64,000 nucleotides of DNA, taken from contig JAGNKX010000006.1 of assembly GCA_017999915.1 (NCBI GenBank), forward strand, positions 190,077 to 254,076, read 5' to 3'. Below, piece by piece: positions 60,925 to 64,000 of the stretch. This stretch comes from Spirochaetota bacterium (GTDB lineage Bacteria > Spirochaetota > UBA4802 > UBA5550). The notes beneath the pieces were generated by a model, which was not told where the DNA came from, ran no database searches, and saw nothing but the letters and a program-made list of their open reading frames with translations. A program made the translations under genes and the position numbers. Positions within the stretch are counted from its first letter, which is position 1. Each line of letters opens with the position of its first letter.

Positions 60925-61530
60925 ATGCCAAAAGCCTGGAGCACAAGGGAAAAGGAACTGGTCAGGAAAAGCCTGCAGGCCGAGGGTCAGAAACTATTTG
61001 AAAAGCAGGGAATCCAGAAAACAAGCGTTGATGATATCGTTCGCGCTGCCGGCATATCGAAGGGAGCGTTTTATATATTCTATCGCTCAAAAGAAGAGCT
61101 ATATTTTGACATCATGGAAAAGCTTGAAAAAGGATTCAAGGAGCAGCTGTTCGGGTGCCTCTCGCGGCCCGGCCTGACCAGGAAAAAAAGCTTTGAGCTG
61201 TTTCTCAGGGAGATGCTCGTCATTTTCGCGGAAACGCCGATACTCAGGCAGATGAGCTCGGCCGATTATACCTATCTGTACCGAAAGCTGCCGGAAAAGG
61301 CGATTAAAAATCATCTCGCCAGCGACCTGGAGCAAACCTCGCGGGTATTCGGCGAATGGATGAAAAAAGGATGGATGAGAAAAGTGGATATGGCCGGTCT
61401 CGCGGGACTCATCTTTTCCCAATATTATTTTATCATGCATAAAGACGATCCGATGGCCTTTTCCTTTGATGCGGAGAAGGAGATCTGGATCAAAATGATG
61501 GTGGATTATCTCATCATCTCGGACAAGTAA
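60925..61530 (+). CDS. TetR-family regulator of the ABC-2 exporter
   Basis: 201 residues from ATG at 60925, behind CAGGAGAGGTTG; the 60880 start lies inside the operator. Helix-turn-helix: LFEKQGIQKTSVDDIVRAAG then ISKGAFYIFYRSKEEL, a standard TetR DNA-binding domain. The C-terminal domain ends SQYYFIMHKDDPMAFSFDAE. It lies 29 bp before an ABC ATPase and permease and is the first gene of that operon. It probably represses the exporter until a substrate, such as an antibiotic or toxic lipid, binds. Confidence 0.88.
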   Translation: MPKAWSTREKELVRKSLQAEGQKLFEKQGIQKTSVDDIVRAAGISKGAFYIFYRSKEELYFDIMEKLEKGFKEQLFGCLSRPGLTRKKSFELFLREMLVIFAETPILRQMSSADYTYLYRKLPEKAIKNHLASDLEQTSRVFGEWMKKGWMRKVDMAGLAGLIFSQYYFIMHKDDPMAFSFDAEKEIWIKMMVDYLIISDK

Positions 61531-61559
61531 TTTTTCAAAAACTGAAAGGAGAGGCGCCG

Positions 61560-62483
61560 ATGGAAGATATCATTAAAACGGTAAATCTTACCAAGCATTA
61601 CGGCAGGGTCGGGGCCGTGGAAGGCCTTTCCCTGTCGATCCGGCGCGGTGAAGTTTACGCCTTCCTGGGTTTGAACGGGGCCGGGAAGACAACAACCATC
61701 CGGATGCTTCTCGGTATGATCCGCCCCACCGGGGGCGAATCGTTTATTGACGGGACCAGGGTCGACGCGGGCAGCTACCGCCTCTGGGAAGACATAGGCT
61801 ACCTGGTGGAAGTCCCCTATTCATACTCGCAATTGACCGTACGGGAAAATCTTGATCTTGTCCGGAAGCTCAGGGGAATAGATGACGGTAAACGCGTCGA
61901 TGAGATCATCGACATGCTCGGCCTCGGCCCTTACCGTGACAGAAAGGCCAGGGCCCTTTCCCTCGGCAACGCCCAGCGACTGGGTCTGGCCAAGGCCATG
62001 ATCCATGAACCGGCGATACTGATGCTGGATGAGCCGGCCAACGGGTTGGACCCGGCCGGGATAGTCGAAATCAGGGGGCTTCTCCGGAACCTGGCGGAAG
62101 AGAAGGGGGTGACGGTGTTCATTTCGAGCCATATTCTCGGGGAAGTCGCCAGGCTGGCTGACAGGATCGGCATCATCCATGAAGGTAAACTGGTGCAGGA
62201 AGTCAATGCGGGGGAGCTTCATATGTATCTGAGGAAAAGACTGCTGGTGGATTCCCGCGACCGGAAGGCGCTCTCCGCCCGCCTGGGTCAGATGGGGTAT
62301 GCGGCCGCCTATGCAGAAGAAGGGGTTCTTGAGGTGCGGGAGGACGATGCCTGCGGCAACCCGGAACTGGTCAATGAGCGCCTGGTGAAAGCGGGAGTGC
62401 TTCCGACGCTGCTGCAGGTGGAGGAGGAAGACCTGGAAAGCTACTTTCTCAGGGTAATTGGCGTGGAAGGAGGTGCCGCATGA
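61560..62483 (+). CDS. ABC transporter ATPase (bacitracin/multidrug-type)
   Basis: 307 residues. Walker A LGLNGAGKTTTIRMLLG, Q-loop region, signature ALSLGNAQRLGLAKAM (SLGN in place of the usual SGGQ, seen in several export ATPases of this subfamily), Walker B AILMLDEPANGLDPAGIVEI and H-loop ISSHILGEVARLADR. The C-terminal extension (about residues 225-305) is typical of BcrA/CcmA-like exporters. It overlaps the permease start by 4 bases (ATGA). It powers export of a peptide antibiotic or lipid-like compound across the inner membrane. Confidence 0.93.
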   Translation: MEDIIKTVNLTKHYGRVGAVEGLSLSIRRGEVYAFLGLNGAGKTTTIRMLLGMIRPTGGESFIDGTRVDAGSYRLWEDIGYLVEVPYSYSQLTVRENLDLVRKLRGIDDGKRVDEIIDMLGLGPYRDRKARALSLGNAQRLGLAKAMIHEPAILMLDEPANGLDPAGIVEIRGLLRNLAEEKGVTVFISSHILGEVARLADRIGIIHEGKLVQEVNAGELHMYLRKRLLVDSRDRKALSARLGQMGYAAAYAEEGVLEVREDDACGNPELVNERLVKAGVLPTLLQVEEEDLESYFLRVIGVEGGAA

Positions 62484-63295
62484 ACCGGTTCGCCGAGGGA
62501 AAAAAGAAGGGGATCCTCAGATCGCTGTCCGCGGTGGTGGAAACGGAGATCACAAAGGCGTACCGATCGCCGATGTTCTGGATCACCATCATCGGGATGA
62601 TTTTTATCCCGATGATGTTCGGTCTCATGATGTTCATAAAAAAATATCCAGAGCTGGCGCAGAGCAGCCTTTTTCTCAGCAAGGCAAAAATGATCGAAGG
62701 AGATTCAAGCTGGCAGACCTATTTCGGCCTCTTTTCGCAGATGATCAGCGGCGCGGGCATGGTCGTGTTCGGCTTTGCCGCGAGCTGGATATTCGGCCGG
62801 GAGTATTCAGACCGCACCATCAAGGACCTGCTGGCCCTGCCTGTCCCGAGACAGGTAATGGTTGCGGGTAAATTGATCGTCCTGTCCGCCTGGAGCGCGG
62901 TCCTGTTTATGATAGGAACTATTACGGCGATCATACTGGGGCTGCTGCTGGAATTGTCCGGATGGTCGCAATCGTACCTGGTCCGGTGCGCGGGGGTCTT
63001 CTCGATATCGATCCTCCTCGACGTAGGCCTGTGCATGGTGACCGCATTCATAGCATGCTGGGCGCGGGGATATCTCGCTCCCGTCGGGTTTGTTTTCGTG
63101 ACGATGATCCTGGCAAACTTTTTCAGCATGCTCGGTTACGGGACCGTCTACCCGTGGGGAATACCGATGATGTACGCCATGAAAGGAACGGAGGGTGTGG
63201 CCGTCCCCTTCTACAGCATTGTCATTGTCGCGGTAACCAGCGCACTGGGACTGGCGGTGCTATTGCTCTGGTGGCGTTATGCGGATCAGAATTGA
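62480..63295 (+). CDS. ABC-2 type transporter permease
   Basis: 271 residues with six hydrophobic segments: FWITIIGMIFIPMMFGLMMF, MISGAGMVVFGFAASWIFG, LIVLSAWSAVLFMIGTITAI, VFSISILLDVGLCMVTAFIA, FVTMILANFFSMLGYGTVYP and IVIVAVTSALGLAVLLLW. The first two flank a conserved EYSDRTIKDLLALPVPR cytoplasmic loop usual for BcrB-like permeases. It forms the transmembrane half of the exporter with the preceding ATPase (4-base overlap). The substrate is unknown. Confidence 0.9.
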   Translation: MNRFAEGKKKGILRSLSAVVETEITKAYRSPMFWITIIGMIFIPMMFGLMMFIKKYPELAQSSLFLSKAKMIEGDSSWQTYFGLFSQMISGAGMVVFGFAASWIFGREYSDRTIKDLLALPVPRQVMVAGKLIVLSAWSAVLFMIGTITAIILGLLLELSGWSQSYLVRCAGVFSISILLDVGLCMVTAFIACWARGYLAPVGFVFVTMILANFFSMLGYGTVYPWGIPMMYAMKGTEGVAVPFYSIVIVAVTSALGLAVLLLWWRYADQN

Positions 63296-63430
63296 CAATG
63301 GTCCGGAGTTTTTTCCTTTTAGCATCAGGGAACGGGCTGATGGATTGTCCGGGATATTACCGGCAGCAGGAAATCAGGCTCATGGGAACGATCGCCGCCA
63401 TTGATGCTTGCCGATTCCCGTCATGTATGA

Positions 63431-63946
63431 TTATCCGGTCCGTTTCCTGATAACCAATCCCGCCAGGTATAGGCCGTAGCCCAAGAATCCCAGCCCCATC
63501 AGTATGAAGATATAATTCTCTTCACTCCCCTTCGTCTCCAGGACTGATTCTTCCGGAGCGCGCGGATTGTAATGAACCTCAACAGTTCTTTCTCCGCAAT
63601 ATTCCCTGGCTTTCTTCTCCCAGTAGCTCCGGTCCCCGGTCCGGGGCCCGAAGTAAAACCTCCGCCCCCGGTGCGGCACGCCGGCAACCTCGTAATCATA
63701 TTCCACTTCAAGATCATAGCTCACCGAATCGCTGCGGCTTCCATACCCGTAGCGCCCACCGGCGGATGAGCTCCGGTGCTTTGCCACGCGGCACGTTGCA
63801 AGTTTTCCCGATGTCGACGGCCAGTACGCGCTGTCATCGGCGGCCCTGATCAGATAAATGAAATAGCCCAGGGTTGCGATGCCGCCGGTTAGACACAGCA
63901 GGGCCAGGACCGAAAGGGGCTTGTTGGCCGGGAGCTTTTTCGGCAT
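63431..63946 (-). CDS. DUF3592-type membrane protein
   Basis: 171 residues. Two helices (LSVLALLCLTGGIATLGYFI and NYIFILMGLGFLGYGLYLAG) flank an exposed domain with a DUF3592 pattern: VSYDLEVEYDYEVAGVPHRG, then RTVEVHYNPRAPEESVLET. The middle contains Ser/Gly-rich HRSSSAGGRYGYGSRSDS. Function unknown. A larger relative with two such patterns is at 10701-11426. It converges with the ABC operon. Confidence 0.72.
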   Translation of the reverse strand: MPKKLPANKPLSVLALLCLTGGIATLGYFIYLIRAADDSAYWPSTSGKLATCRVAKHRSSSAGGRYGYGSRSDSVSYDLEVEYDYEVAGVPHRGRRFYFGPRTGDRSYWEKKAREYCGERTVEVHYNPRAPEESVLETKGSEENYIFILMGLGFLGYGLYLAGLVIRKRTG

Positions 63947-64000
63947 TACCTGTTCTCCCGCGACCCGGCCGGTTCCCCGGCCATGGTCGTCGGAAGGAGC

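Overview
The window reads as a piece of a free-living, Gram-negative-type, at least partly anaerobic bacterium. A Spirochaetota (Leptospira-like) lineage fits best but is not proven. Hints are seven-transmembrane AraC regulators in tandem, several HisKA_2-type sensor kinases, a FIST-domain kinase, XRE-cupin regulators, a bacitracin-type ABC pair, many lipoproteins and an outer-membrane barrel. There are no rRNA, tRNA, CRISPR or phage genes that I can see. No 16S or ribosomal marker is present, so the taxonomy is inference.

Layout. 1-3.8 kb: a minus-strand operon of an SDR, a DUF7064/7065-like (CrtC-like) protein and a PEP-synthase-like ATP-grasp protein that runs off the left edge. 3.9-8.9 kb: a repeat lipoprotein, a REP-associated tyrosine transposase with two near-perfect palindromes, two tandem 7TM-AraC regulators, and two copies of a multi-hairpin dispersed repeat. 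8.9-17.8 kb: an SDR, ribB with an FMN riboswitch, two unusual cysteine-rich ferredoxins around a small membrane protein, a leaderless MarR regulator with an EFR1-type flavodoxin-ferredoxin, and an NAD-dependent epimerase. 18-25 kb: a HEGTH lipoprotein, a FIST histidine kinase and a peroxide-defence set (PerR-type regulator, bacterioferritin, KatG). 25-47.6 kb: an osmotic and ionic stress region with TreS, a fused OtsA-OtsB, a diguanylate cyclase, a kinase-MscS-binding protein-porin operon, a CPA antiporter, a glucosylglycerate-type glycosyltransferase, a Deg protease, CapA, an OmpA lipoprotein, a ClC channel and a CorC-type transporter. 47.9-52 kb: HtpX and a PAS/GAF kinase with its receiver. 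52.2-58.3 kb: a MerB-like gene with two in-frame TGA codons, its MarR neighbour, and a glycyl radical enzyme with activase and SCP2 protein. 58.5-64 kb: three TetR regulators, a methyltransferase, an ABC-2 exporter and a DUF3592 protein.

Main discovery: the gene at 53463-52702 (minus) encodes an alkylmercury-lyase-fold protein in which both catalytic cysteines of MerB (Cys96 and Cys159) are replaced by in-frame TGA. The Cys96-x-x-Asp99 spacing is kept, and each TGA is followed at the right distance by a bacterial SECIS-like hairpin. The second hairpin carries the same GGUC apical loop as E. coli fdhF. This is best read as a double selenocysteine organometal lyase. Its promoter carries two copies of a 5-3-5 palindrome that suit the MarR protein encoded just upstream.
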